Below, in pieces: positions 39,480 to 47,437 of a DNA stretch of 64,000 nt. How positions within the stretch are numbered: position 1 is the first letter of the stretch; every line of letters starts with the position of its first letter. Below the pieces are notes generated by a model. The model saw only the letters and a program-made list of their open reading frames with translations, made no database searches and was not told the DNA's origin. The stretch is from RDXT01 sp033765305 (GTDB taxonomy: Bacteria > Bacteroidota > Bacteroidia > J057): NCBI GenBank assembly GCA_033765305.1, contig JANRID010000016.1:1-64000 (forward strand), read 5' to 3'. Made by a program: the position numbers and the translations under genes.

Positions 39480-41030
39480 ATGAAACTCACCCGCTCCGCA
39501 TACGCGCTCAGAATCGCACTGTTCATCGCCCTGGCCATAGGCATCAATGTGGTGGCGCTGCGCCTCTTTTTCCGGCTGGATTTTACCGCCGACCAGCGCT
39601 ATACCCTCAGCGGCGCTACCCGCGATATTCTCCGCAATCTGGAGAACCCGGTCACGGTGACCGCCTATTTCTCCCGCAACCTGCCGCCCGAGCTCGCCAG
39701 CATCCGGGATGATTTTCAGGATCTGCTGGCAGAATACGAAAGCGCATCGGGCGATCAGGTGGTATACGAGTTCAAAGATCCCGTGGAAGACGAAGCTCTG
39801 GAGCAGCAGGCGCTGCAGGCTGGCATCTACCCGCTCGACATCGGCACCCGCGACAAAGACCAGGTCAAAGTGCAGCGCGGATACATGGGCGCGGTGGTCA
39901 AAGCCGGTACACAGCAGGAGGTCATTCCGCAGCTGGAGTCCGCTTCCGGAATGGAGTTCGCGCTGTCTGCGGCCATTAAAAAGCTGACAGCAGCGGACAA
40001 ACCCCGGATCGGTCTGCTCCAGGGGCATGGCGAGGCAGGCCTCGCATCGCTGGGCCAGCTGGAGCAGTCGCTCAGCACCCTCTACACCTTGGAGCCAGTC
40101 ACCCTGACGGATACCGCAGAAGCCTGGGCTGCCTATAAAACGCTGCTGATCATTGCGCCGTCCGATACCTTCCCCCTGCCGCACCTCGGCCAGCTCGATG
40201 CGTTCCTGGCCAGCGGGGGCCGGCTCTGTATCGCCATCAACGCGGTGCGGGCAGATCTGCAGAGCCAGGGGCCGTTTTCGGAGCTGCGCACAGGCCTGGA
40301 GCCCTGGCTCGCAGGCAAGGGCGTGACGGTCAGCCCGGAGCTGGTGACCGACACCGAGTGCGGCCGCATCAGCTTCCAGCGCCAGCTGGGGGCCTTTACG
40401 GTCCAGCAGCAACTGCCCTTCTATTATTTCCCGCTCATTCATGCCTTTGGCGAGCATCCCATTACCCAGGGCCTGGAAGATCTGATGCTGTTCTTCGCCA
40501 GCCCGGTCTCCAGTGCATCTGTCCAGAATGGCGTGCAGGCAGTTCCGCTGGCCTTTTCTTCCCAGCAAAGCGGGCTGGAGCCCGTGCCGGTCATGTTTGA
40601 CCCGGAACGGGAATGGGCCGAATCAGACTTTCTCAAAGGGCCCCAGCCGGTAGCGGTAGCCCTGGAAGGGCCGCTGAACGGACCGGCTCCCGCCAAACTC
40701 GTCGTGATCGGGGATGGCGATTTCGCGCTCGATCAGCGCGGCCAGGCTGCGCTGCCGTTCAATGTCGATTTTCTTGTCAATGCAGTGGACTGGCTCACAG
40801 ATGATACCGGCCTCATCGAGCTGCGAACCCGGCGGGTGGATAGCCGTCCGCTGCTTGTGCAGCCCGGCGAAGGCGGGCGCAATGTGATCAAATGGCTCAA
40901 TTTCCTGCTGCCCATCTCCCTGGCGCTGGGCATCGGGCTCTACCGCCGCCGCCGCCGCAAGCAATTGCAGGCAGCCTGGAGCGCGGAACGCTACCAGGAC
41001 CCCGCAGCCCCTGTTTCACAAGACCGATAA
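39480..41030 (+). CDS. gldG: GldG-type ABC system substrate-binding/auxiliary protein
   Basis: The 516-residue product has an N-terminal transmembrane helix (about 10-30), a long extracytoplasmic domain and a second helix near the C-terminus (WLNFLLPISLALGIGLY) followed by a basic tail. Conserved GldG features are LDFTADQRYTLSGATRDIL, VTVTAYFSRNLPPEL, DPVEDE and IGLLQGHGE. This is the IFT52/ABC-2-associated domain family. It starts 3 bp after gldF. Confidence 0.9.
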   Translation: MKLTRSAYALRIALFIALAIGINVVALRLFFRLDFTADQRYTLSGATRDILRNLENPVTVTAYFSRNLPPELASIRDDFQDLLAEYESASGDQVVYEFKDPVEDEALEQQALQAGIYPLDIGTRDKDQVKVQRGYMGAVVKAGTQQEVIPQLESASGMEFALSAAIKKLTAADKPRIGLLQGHGEAGLASLGQLEQSLSTLYTLEPVTLTDTAEAWAAYKTLLIIAPSDTFPLPHLGQLDAFLASGGRLCIAINAVRADLQSQGPFSELRTGLEPWLAGKGVTVSPELVTDTECGRISFQRQLGAFTVQQQLPFYYFPLIHAFGEHPITQGLEDLMLFFASPVSSASVQNGVQAVPLAFSSQQSGLEPVPVMFDPEREWAESDFLKGPQPVAVALEGPLNGPAPAKLVVIGDGDFALDQRGQAALPFNVDFLVNAVDWLTDDTGLIELRTRRVDSRPLLVQPGEGGRNVIKWLNFLLPISLALGIGLYRRRRRKQLQAAWSAERYQDPAAPVSQDR

Positions 41031-41042
41031 TCCGTCAGACCT

Positions 41043-41984
41043 ATGTTCAAGCAATTCAGCAACCGGCAGTTGGCGCTCGCGCTGGGGGTGCTGGCGCTCT
41101 TGTACGGGCTGACCTGGCTCACTGGCCGGCGCCCCGAGCGCTCTTTTGCCGAAACCCTCCTGGAGATAGATCCTGCCGCCATCGACCGCCTGCTCATCAG
41201 CAGCGCACAGGGCCAGGCAGACATGCGGAAATCAGGGGATTCGTGGCAAATAAGCCTGCCGGATGGCAGCTATGCTGCAGCGGCAGCTCCGCAGGTGTCG
41301 CAGGCCCTGGACCGGCTCAAATCCCTCAAGGCGCTTCAGCTCGTCAGCCAGAAAGAGGAGCAGTGGGCATCGTACGGCGTGGCTGACAGCAACGGGCTTC
41401 GGGTAGAAGCCTACACCGGCGGCCGGCAGCAGGCCGTGCTGGTGCTGGGCCGCCAGCAGTACGCTGCAGCCGGCGCAGGCGGAACCTTTGTCCGGATCGG
41501 GAATGAGCCCGCTGTGTACCTGGCCGAAGGCATGCTGCTGAGCAGCTTCAGCCGCAATCCCCAGGATTGGCGCGACAAAACGGTGCTGCGGGGCAACAGC
41601 GAATCCTGGCAGAGCCTTTCCCTGGCGTTTCCCGGAGACAGCGCCTATCAGCTGGTGCGCAGCGGTGTTCGCTGGACGTTTGCAGATGGTGCGGCAGCCG
41701 ACAGCGCTGCGGTGCAGCGCTATCTCAGCCGCCTTGCCGAAGTCCGGGCCGCCGAGCTGGCGTCCGATCCGCCAGGTGCGCCGCAGCCGGCGTATGCCCT
41801 GACAATTGGCGAAGCAGACGGCAACCTGATCCGGATTCAGGCATATCCGGACAGCCTGCACGGCCATATCCTCACGTCGAGCCAGCAGCCGGGAAATCTG
41901 TTCAGCGCGCGCGGCGGGCTGCTGGACCGGCTCTTCCCCGGACGCAGCACCCTCAGGCCGCAGGACAGGGAAACGCAGCCCTGA
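41043..41984 (+). CDS. DUF4340 domain-containing protein
   Basis: The 313-residue product has one N-terminal transmembrane helix (LALALGVLALLYGLTWL) and a repetitive extracytoplasmic beta-rich region with the DUF4340 pattern of three related modules (IDRLLISS...GDSWQISLPDG; DSNGLRVEAY; YQLVRSGVRWTFADG). Proteins of this type regularly follow GldG-like genes in ABC-2 operons and are thought to be part of the same envelope complex. It starts 12 bp after gldG. Function unknown. Confidence 0.85.
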   Translation: MFKQFSNRQLALALGVLALLYGLTWLTGRRPERSFAETLLEIDPAAIDRLLISSAQGQADMRKSGDSWQISLPDGSYAAAAAPQVSQALDRLKSLKALQLVSQKEEQWASYGVADSNGLRVEAYTGGRQQAVLVLGRQQYAAAGAGGTFVRIGNEPAVYLAEGMLLSSFSRNPQDWRDKTVLRGNSESWQSLSLAFPGDSAYQLVRSGVRWTFADGAAADSAAVQRYLSRLAEVRAAELASDPPGAPQPAYALTIGEADGNLIRIQAYPDSLHGHILTSSQQPGNLFSARGGLLDRLFPGRSTLRPQDRETQP

Positions 41985-42052
41985 GGGCCGGATCTTACAG
42001 GCGCACGCCGGACCGATGTAAGATTTGTGCGGAAGCATACCCCCTAAACAGG

Positions 42053-42077
42053 CACAACCCGCCGGAGGCGGGTTGTG
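42053..42077. terminator. Hairpin between convergent genes
   Basis: CACAACCCGCC pairs with GGCGGGTTGTG around a GGA loop (11-bp stem). There is no clear T-run on either side. Its place, 68 bp after the DUF4340 stop and 24 bp past the end of the leftward gene, suggests a bidirectional 3'-end structure. Confidence 0.6.
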
Positions 42078-42101
42078 TCCGTATATGGCTGAAGCCCGGC
42101 C

Positions 42102-42446
42102 TTACCGGTACAGCTCCATGAAGATGCCCATGATGGATTTGAATACCCGCATGCAGGCGCTGCTGCTGTCTGCAGAAGGGCTTACATCCGGCACCAGGAT
42201 CTCGCTGTGGTCCACCTGGTACTTCCATACGCTGAAGGGCTTGGGGCCCAGCGTATAAGGGTCATGGCTCCGCAGCGAGTCGGGCTGCTGCGCGCCAGGC
42301 TGCGGCTTTTCGGGCCCGGGCTCGGGCAGCAGCGCGGAGATCAGGGGTTTGGCTATCTGCGGAAACTGGCTCGCCGCCAGCCGTCCGGGATGCACAGCAC
42401 TCAGCGCCAGCAGGCATACCAGCAGGATGTATACAGGTCTCCACAT
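42102..42446 (-). CDS. Small secreted protein of unknown function
   Basis: The 114-residue product begins MWRPVYILLVCLLALSAVHP, a good signal peptide, and then has a Pro-rich stretch (LLPEPGPEKPQPGAQQPDSL) and a short C-terminal helix ending GIFMELYR. No domain is recognised. The ATG at 42446 is preferred to the one at 42464 because it places the hydrophobic core close to the start. It could be periplasmic. Support is the signal peptide and convergent hairpin only. Confidence 0.5.
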   Translation of the reverse strand: MWRPVYILLVCLLALSAVHPGRLAASQFPQIAKPLISALLPEPGPEKPQPGAQQPDSLRSHDPYTLGPKPFSVWKYQVDHSEILVPDVSPSADSSSACMRVFKSIMGIFMELYR

Positions 42447-42572
42447 AACCCTATCGGAAATCATAGCCAGTTTCGAGTCTAACGCGTTATACGGAGGTTT
42501 TCAAAAAAAGATGATACGATCCCTGAAAAGGTTGCAGCAGACGCAGGGGATTTCTGCAGGGCCGATGCCAGC

Positions 42573-42603
42573 GGAGCGGCTGCGGAATCTCCGCAGCCGC
42601 TCC
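42573..42603. other. 14-bp perfect inverted repeat
   Basis: GGAGCGGCTGCGGA and TCCGCAGCCGCTCC pair around an ATC loop. It lies in the gap between the two leftward genes, 26 bp downstream (leftward) of the terminator hairpin at 42629-42660, and has no T-run. Confidence 0.6.
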
Positions 42604-42619
42604 GGCTGTCCGCGTGCAG

Positions 42620-42660
42620 CTAATAAAACCTGTGCCAGGCTGCACATAGCCCGGCACAGG
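42620..42660 (-). terminator. Intrinsic terminator after the thioredoxin-SPOR gene
   Basis: On the minus strand CCTGTGCC pairs with GGCACAGG (outer 8 bp), with an inner GGCT/AGCC stem across one mismatch, followed by TTTTATT (42627-42621). Confidence 0.75.
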
Positions 42661-42664
42661 GCGC

Positions 42665-43447
42665 TTACAGTTGTTCATGGCTGAGCCGCAGGGTCGAGCG
42701 GCCTTCTACCTTCCGGTAGCGGTCTTCAAATTCGGTAGCGCGGGCTTCGGAGTCGAAAGGCCCCACCAGTACCCGCTGGAGGGATTTGCCGTTGTGCATC
42801 TTGGGCAGGATGCTCACGGGCAGCTCATAGCGGGAGGCGAGCCATTGCTGTTCCCGCTGGGCATTGACCAGGGTAGAGTATGCGCCGGTCTGCACCCACC
42901 AGGCACCGGCGGGGACCGGAGCCGGCGTCTGCGGACCTTCGGCAGGCTCAGGCGTGGCAGCCGGCGCCGCAGGCGGAGCCTGGGGCTGCACCGGCTGCGG
43001 ATCTGCAGGCGGCAGGGCCGCAAATTGCACCAGCAGTGCCCGAAGCTGCTCGGGGCTTTGCAGCCCGCTGCCTCGGTAGCGTTCGGTTCCGTCCGGCGTG
43101 CAAATGATCAGGCTGGGATAAAACTGCACCTGCTCCTGTGTACCGGAAATCAGCGTCCCGCGCGCCTGATCGCTGATCCGGGTATTGAACAGCAAATAAT
43201 GCTGCCGCAGCACCGCTACTACGGATGCATCGGACAGGGTCGTAGCCTCCATCTCCAGACAGGGCTGGCACCAGTCGGCACTGAAAAATACCACATAAGG
43301 CAGCCTCCTGTCCTGGGCAGCTTGCCGGAGCTCGTCGAAGGTGCCGGTATAGAAAGGCATGGCACTGCGCTGGGACACTCCGCCCGGTTGCGCTGCTGCA
43401 GAGGCAATCACGGTACAAGACAAGGCGAATACATATAGCGCTTTCAT
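42665..43447 (-). CDS. Secreted thioredoxin-like protein with C-terminal SPOR domain
   Basis: The 260-residue product has a signal peptide (about 1-20), a thioredoxin-fold domain with the active site FFSADWCQPC (Cys 60 and Cys 63) and the cis-Pro segment VQFYPSLIIC, a Pro/Ala-rich linker (about 145-180), and a SPOR domain (about 183-255: AWWVQTGAYSTLVNAQRE through RVLVGPFDSEARATEFEDRY). SPOR domains bind denuded peptidoglycan strands, often at division sites, so this protein would hold a redox or folding activity at the wall. The substrate is unknown. It is a single-gene unit with its own terminator. Confidence 0.9.
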   Translation of the reverse strand: MKALYVFALSCTVIASAAAQPGGVSQRSAMPFYTGTFDELRQAAQDRRLPYVVFFSADWCQPCLEMEATTLSDASVVAVLRQHYLLFNTRISDQARGTLISGTQEQVQFYPSLIICTPDGTERYRGSGLQSPEQLRALLVQFAALPPADPQPVQPQAPPAAPAATPEPAEGPQTPAPVPAGAWWVQTGAYSTLVNAQREQQWLASRYELPVSILPKMHNGKSLQRVLVGPFDSEARATEFEDRYRKVEGRSTLRLSHEQL

Positions 43448-44019
43448 ATTCTGATGATGATTGTGGCTGCCGCGGGTGGCCTGTGTCGGCGGCTGTACAT
43501 AGGTAGCAATATTCGGAGGGAGGGAAAAGACAATAGGCGAATATCCTTATTTATAAAATTACAGGTCATGTAAGAATCGGATCGGGATGAAGTCTTCTTT
43601 CATATGTACATTCATGTGAAGGCGCAGTGAAAAATCGGGCTGTTTGACCTGCCGGATCATATGCATATCTGAATAGCGCGAAGTCCGAATCAGCTGGAAA
43701 GATATATACAATGAATTGATGGTCAATTTTTTGCAAAACAAAATTCTTACTGCTGCGGCGTTCGGGCCCGCAGCCGGAGCGCCTGAAAGCTTCCGGGGCG
43801 TGCCGGCCGGGGTGCTGAGGGCGGCAAGGTGCTGCCTCGTGTCAAACTGTAAAAAGAATGAGCGGAGTTTTGGCTGCATCCTGCATCCGTCCGGGTGCTG
43901 AGAGGCCTGCGGCCGGGCCGGGCAGCCCTGTTCCGGCAATCCCAACCCGGAAAGGCGATTCGACGTTGGAAGAAAGCAGTATCTTTGCCACCCATCTCCG
44001 AATCCCAACGCAGGCCGGC
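43448..44019. other. Intergenic region, partly AT-rich
   Basis: The 572 bp between the divergent thioredoxin-SPOR and ABC exporter genes hold an AT-rich part (about 43500-43745) and a GC-rich part. A -7 box lies at 43980-43987. Open frames here (43559-44008 leftward; 43858 rightward as an extension of the ABC gene) have no domain content and are not supported. A GCTGCGG/CCGCAGC inverted repeat lies at 43752-43774. Nothing else is recognised. Confidence 0.5.
43980..43987 (+). promoter_or_regulatory. -7 box (TATCTTTG) for the ABC exporter gene
   Basis: A perfect TAnnTTTG lies 32 bases before the ATG at 44020. The -33 element is not clear. Because it lies inside the longer open frame, it supports the downstream start. 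Confidence 0.5.
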
Positions 44020-45822
44020 ATGAAGGCTCTTTTCGCGCTGAATCCCTATATCTGGAAGTACCGGAAGCATCTCCTCCTCGGAGTATTCTTCGTGGCGCTC
44101 TCGAACGTCTTTGCCGTGTATCCGGCCCAGGTCGTCCGGAATGCGATCGACATGGTAGGCGATCTGGTCCAGTACTATGGCTGGTTTGCAGGCGGCGTGG
44201 CGGAGGGCTCGCTGAAAGAGCTGCTCTTTTACAGCCTGCTCCTGTATGGCGGCCTGATGCTGGCCATGGCGCTGCTGCGCGGGGTATTCCTCTTTTATAC
44301 CCGCCAGACCCTGATCGTCATGTCGCGCCTGGTGGAATATGACCTGCGCAGCGATCTGTACAATCAATTTCAGCAGCTTTCGCTGACCTTTTACCGCCGC
44401 AACCGCACCGGCGATCTGATGGCCCGCATCTCCGAGGATGTCGGACGCGTGCGCATGTACCTGGGGCCGGGCATTATGTATACCCTGAACACGATTACCC
44501 TCTTCGTAGTGATCGTGACCACCATGTTTGCCGTCAACTGGGAGCTGACCCTGTATGCGCTGCTGCCGCTTCCGGTACTGAGCTTTCTGATCTACCGGGT
44601 CGAGTCGGTGATCCAGCACCGGAGCGAGGTCATTCAGGAGCAGCTGTCCGCCCTGAGCACCTTCACCCAGGAAATGTTTTCAGGGATCCGTGTCGTGAAG
44701 GCCTATGTGAAGGAGCGTGCGGCCGCCGCCCGTTTCGACGGGGAGACGGAGGCTTACCGCCGGAAGTCGCTGCATCTGGCGAAGGTGGACGCGCTGTTTT
44801 ATCCGCTGGTAGCGCTGCTGGTGGGTGCCAGCGTGATCCTGACGGTCTGGGTGGGAAGCGAAAAGGTGATGGCAGGCAGCCTGACGATCGGAAATATCGC
44901 CGAATTTATCCTGTATATCAACCAGCTCTCATTTCCGATTATTGCCGTGGGCTGGGTGACCACCCTTGTGCAGCGGGCGGCCGCCAGCCAGAAGCGGCTC
45001 AACGAGCTCTTTGCGGAACGTTCCGAGCTGGCGTTTCCTGCCGAAGGCCCGGCTCCGGAAGCCGCCGGTCTGCTCTTCGACGAGGTGTCCTATACCTATC
45101 CCGATACGGGCATCATGGCCCTGCGCAGCGTATCGTTCGAGCTGAAGCCTGGCCAGAAGCTGGGCATCATCGGGCCTACCGGTGCCGGCAAGACAACCCT
45201 CTGTGCGCTGATTCCCAGGCTGATCGATGCCGGCAGCGGAGAAATCCTCCTCGACGGCCGGGCAGTCGGCGCCTACGGCAAGGATGCGCTGCGGCGCAGC
45301 ATCGGATACGCGCCGCAGGATGTGTTTCTGTTTTCGGACAGCATCCGGGAGAATATCGCGTTCGGCATGCCGGGCGCCTCGGATGAGGAGGTGGAGCGGG
45401 CTGCGGAGATGGCAGCGGTCCACCACAATATCCTCGGATTTCCGGAAGGCTACGGGACCGTCGTCGGCGAGCGCGGGGTCACCCTGTCCGGCGGGCAAAA
45501 ACAGCGGATCTCCATTGCCCGCGCCCTGATCCGCAATCCCCGGCTGCTGATTCTCGACGATGTGCTTTCTGCGGTGGATACGCGGACGGAAGAGCAGATC
45601 CTGCAGTCGCTGCGCAGCTTCCGCCAGACCAATCCTGGCACCGCTGTCATCATGACGGCCCACCGCATTTCCTGCATTCAGGACTCGGATCTGATTCTCG
45701 TGCTGGAGCAGGGGCGGATTGCCCAGGCAGGGACCCATGAAAGCCTGCTGCGCGATCCCGAGGGGTATTATGCCCGGATTTACCGCAAACAACTGCTGGA
45801 AGAGGAGCATGTGGCAGGCTGA
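44020..45822 (+). CDS. ABC exporter (fused permease and ATPase)
   Basis: The 600-residue product is a type IV ABC exporter half-transporter with an N-terminal six-helix domain (about 1-320) and an ATPase domain (about 345-590). Walker A GPTGAGKTT (about 385), signature LSGGQKQR (about 490) and the switch His in MTAHRIS are intact. The residue after the Walker B Asp is Asp, not Glu (LLILDDVLSAVD), a substitution known from one partner of heterodimeric exporters such as the BmrC/BmrD type. No second half-transporter is adjacent. Substrate (drug, lipid or other) is not determined. The ATG at 44020 is chosen because the longer frame crosses the promoter. Confidence 0.9.
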   Translation: MKALFALNPYIWKYRKHLLLGVFFVALSNVFAVYPAQVVRNAIDMVGDLVQYYGWFAGGVAEGSLKELLFYSLLLYGGLMLAMALLRGVFLFYTRQTLIVMSRLVEYDLRSDLYNQFQQLSLTFYRRNRTGDLMARISEDVGRVRMYLGPGIMYTLNTITLFVVIVTTMFAVNWELTLYALLPLPVLSFLIYRVESVIQHRSEVIQEQLSALSTFTQEMFSGIRVVKAYVKERAAAARFDGETEAYRRKSLHLAKVDALFYPLVALLVGASVILTVWVGSEKVMAGSLTIGNIAEFILYINQLSFPIIAVGWVTTLVQRAAASQKRLNELFAERSELAFPAEGPAPEAAGLLFDEVSYTYPDTGIMALRSVSFELKPGQKLGIIGPTGAGKTTLCALIPRLIDAGSGEILLDGRAVGAYGKDALRRSIGYAPQDVFLFSDSIRENIAFGMPGASDEEVERAAEMAAVHHNILGFPEGYGTVVGERGVTLSGGQKQRISIARALIRNPRLLILDDVLSAVDTRTEEQILQSLRSFRQTNPGTAVIMTAHRISCIQDSDLILVLEQGRIAQAGTHESLLRDPEGYYARIYRKQLLEEEHVAG

Positions 45823-45829
45823 ACGGCAC

Positions 45830-46951
45830 ATGCGGCGCAGCTGGGCGGCAGGTCTGCTGTGCGCCGGCATTTGGGCAGGATGCAGCCAGCCGCAGCCGCA
45901 GGCCGCCGTGCTTCCGCAAGCTCCCGGTCTGCCGGACACAATGGCCGTGATCCATCCGCAGTGGGACAGCCTGTTTCAGGCCTGGGCCGGGCTGTATGGA
46001 TTTCAGGGGGCAGTCCTGTATGCGGAGCGCGGACGTGTGGTGCATACGGGGGGATATGGCCTTGCAGATCAGCGGACCGGAGCGCCGGTCACCCGGCACA
46101 CGCGGTTTCAGCTGGCATCGGTATCCAAGCCGCTGACAGCGGCGCTGATTTTAAGCCTATGCGCTTCGGGCCATCTGGCGCTGGACACACCGGTAGTCCG
46201 GTATATTCCGGAGTTTCCCTACCCGGCGCTCAGCGTCCGGCACCTGCTGCAGCACCGGAGCGGGCTGTGGCGGTATCCGGCAGTAGCGGAGGCGGCTCCG
46301 GCGCCGGCGCCGAGGCTCAGCCAGCAGGAAGTGCTGCGCCTGTTTTGCGAAGCGCGTCCCGAACCCTGGTATCCTGCCGGGGCAAAATTTGAATACTGCA
46401 ATACCAATTATGTGCTGCTGGCTGCGCTGGCTGAGCGGGTCACCGGCATCGACTTTGCGTCGCTCATGGAGCAGCGGGTTTTCGGTCCGGCTGGCATGCA
46501 GGGTGCAGGCCTGTGCAGCTACCCGGAGCGGCAGCATGCCGGGCAGGTCGCGGAGGGCTATGTACGGAGGCGCAAGGGGCTGATTCCGGCGGAAGGCGAC
46601 TGGCTGGACGATGCATTCGGCGACAAAGGCGTATATGCGGCGCCGCTGGACCTGTACCGGTTTACGCAGGCGTTGGAGGCGGGGCTGCTGCTGCCGCCAG
46701 CCCTGGCGCAGGCCATGCATGCGCGGGACAGCGTAGCGCAGGCCAGCGGCTACGGGCTGGGCTGGCGGCTGCGGGACGGATATCCGCATCAGCCCTATCA
46801 TTTCGGCTGGTGGCGGGGCTACCGGACCTGCCTGATCCGGGATCTGGCCGGGGACCGGGTGCTGATCATTCTGAGCAATGTGGACGATGACCTGCTGCCC
46901 GGCATGTACTGGGAAGCATTCGATTGGAGCGAAAGTTGCGTAATCCGCTGA
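45830..46951 (+). CDS. Serine hydrolase of the beta-lactamase/penicillin-binding-protein family
   Basis: The 373-residue product has an N-terminal signal with a possible but imperfect lipobox (WAGC, Cys 18) and a class C beta-lactamase-like domain. The nucleophile motif is SVSK (Ser 97, Lys 100), the second motif is Y-C-N (Tyr 189, Asn 191), and the third region reads HFGWWRGY. Such proteins act as esterases, D-aminopeptidases or carboxypeptidases at the envelope; true beta-lactamase activity is unlikely to be inferable. The start at 45830 is 7 bp after the ABC gene; 45809 would overlap it. The two genes are probably co-transcribed. Confidence 0.88.
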   Translation: MRRSWAAGLLCAGIWAGCSQPQPQAAVLPQAPGLPDTMAVIHPQWDSLFQAWAGLYGFQGAVLYAERGRVVHTGGYGLADQRTGAPVTRHTRFQLASVSKPLTAALILSLCASGHLALDTPVVRYIPEFPYPALSVRHLLQHRSGLWRYPAVAEAAPAPAPRLSQQEVLRLFCEARPEPWYPAGAKFEYCNTNYVLLAALAERVTGIDFASLMEQRVFGPAGMQGAGLCSYPERQHAGQVAEGYVRRRKGLIPAEGDWLDDAFGDKGVYAAPLDLYRFTQALEAGLLLPPALAQAMHARDSVAQASGYGLGWRLRDGYPHQPYHFGWWRGYRTCLIRDLAGDRVLIILSNVDDDLLPGMYWEAFDWSESCVIR

Positions 46952-46966
46952 CGCGCGTTATATTTG
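46936..46966 (+). promoter_or_regulatory. Textbook Bacteroidetes promoter
   Basis: TTG (46936-46938), a 20-base spacer and TATATTTG (46959-46966) match the TTG-N19/21-TAnnTTTG consensus without fault. It overlaps the last codons of the serine hydrolase gene and points into the 46989 small frame. Confidence 0.75.
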
Positions 46967-46988
46967 TTCCATCGTGCGTACCTAATCA

Positions 46989-47096
46989 ATGACAAAAATA
47001 CCCGGTGTAATATTTGGGGTGTTTTTGCTCTTCTGCCCTGATGCAATTTGGGGATCGGTTAAACTCAAGGACTTCTGCCTCCCGCGTGACGTTTGA
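46989..47096 (+). CDS. Possible 35-residue secreted peptide or remnant of a signal peptide
   Basis: The frame begins MTKIPGVIFGVFLLFCPDAI and continues WGSVKLKDFCLPRDV before a TGA. It has a basic start, a hydrophobic core and a polar end, as in a signal peptide, with a two-cysteine sequence (Cys 16, Cys 30). It starts 22 bases after a consensus promoter. It may be a genuine small secreted peptide, a leader peptide, or the 5' end of a decayed gene. No homolog is recognised. Confidence 0.4.
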   Translation: MTKIPGVIFGVFLLFCPDAIWGSVKLKDFCLPRDV

Positions 47097-47400
47097 TTCA
47101 AACGGTTCTTTCCGGTCGTATGGGCATGTCCTGACAATAGTTGTTCAAACATCGGACTATACAGCGAGGCTGCATTTGCTGTAAGAAAATTTTCGAAGCG
47201 TGTTAGATCCGGCGGGAATCCGGATTGAGGCCCTGCAACAGATCGGGGATCTTTAATGTGTAATGCGTGGCGTACCAGGTCCGGGCAGAATGCGAACCTT
47301 GAGGGATCGTTTTTCGTAATCGATTTCGTAGCGGTTTTGCATCTCTGTCATATTCCCGGAACAGCAAGAGACAAAAGTCATAGGCCCGGTTGGGGAATGT

Positions 47401-47408
47401 TAGTTTTG
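47401..47408 (+). promoter_or_regulatory. -7 box (TAGTTTTG) for the debranching-enzyme gene
   Basis: A perfect TAnnTTTG lies 29 bases before the ATG at 47438, with no clear -33 element. Confidence 0.45.
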
Positions 47409-47437
47409 GTATATGCTTTACTAGCGAAATTTTCCAC

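Larger units (their letters stand above)
46952..47437. other. Long AT-rich intergenic region
   Basis: The 486 bp between the serine hydrolase and debranching-enzyme genes are much richer in A+T than their surroundings. They hold the -7 box of a consensus promoter at the left, a 35-codon frame with a signal-like N-terminus, and a second -7 box at 47401-47408. No known riboswitch or RNA family was recognised. Confidence 0.6.

Noticed and set aside
43559..44008. A 149-codon leftward frame in the ABC exporter's upstream region
   Set aside because: No domain or signal peptide, and it overlaps the promoter region of the ABC gene.
45830..46951. A true beta-lactamase resistance gene
   Set aside because: The SVSK and YCN motifs fit the wider serine-hydrolase family; nothing specific for beta-lactamase activity is seen.
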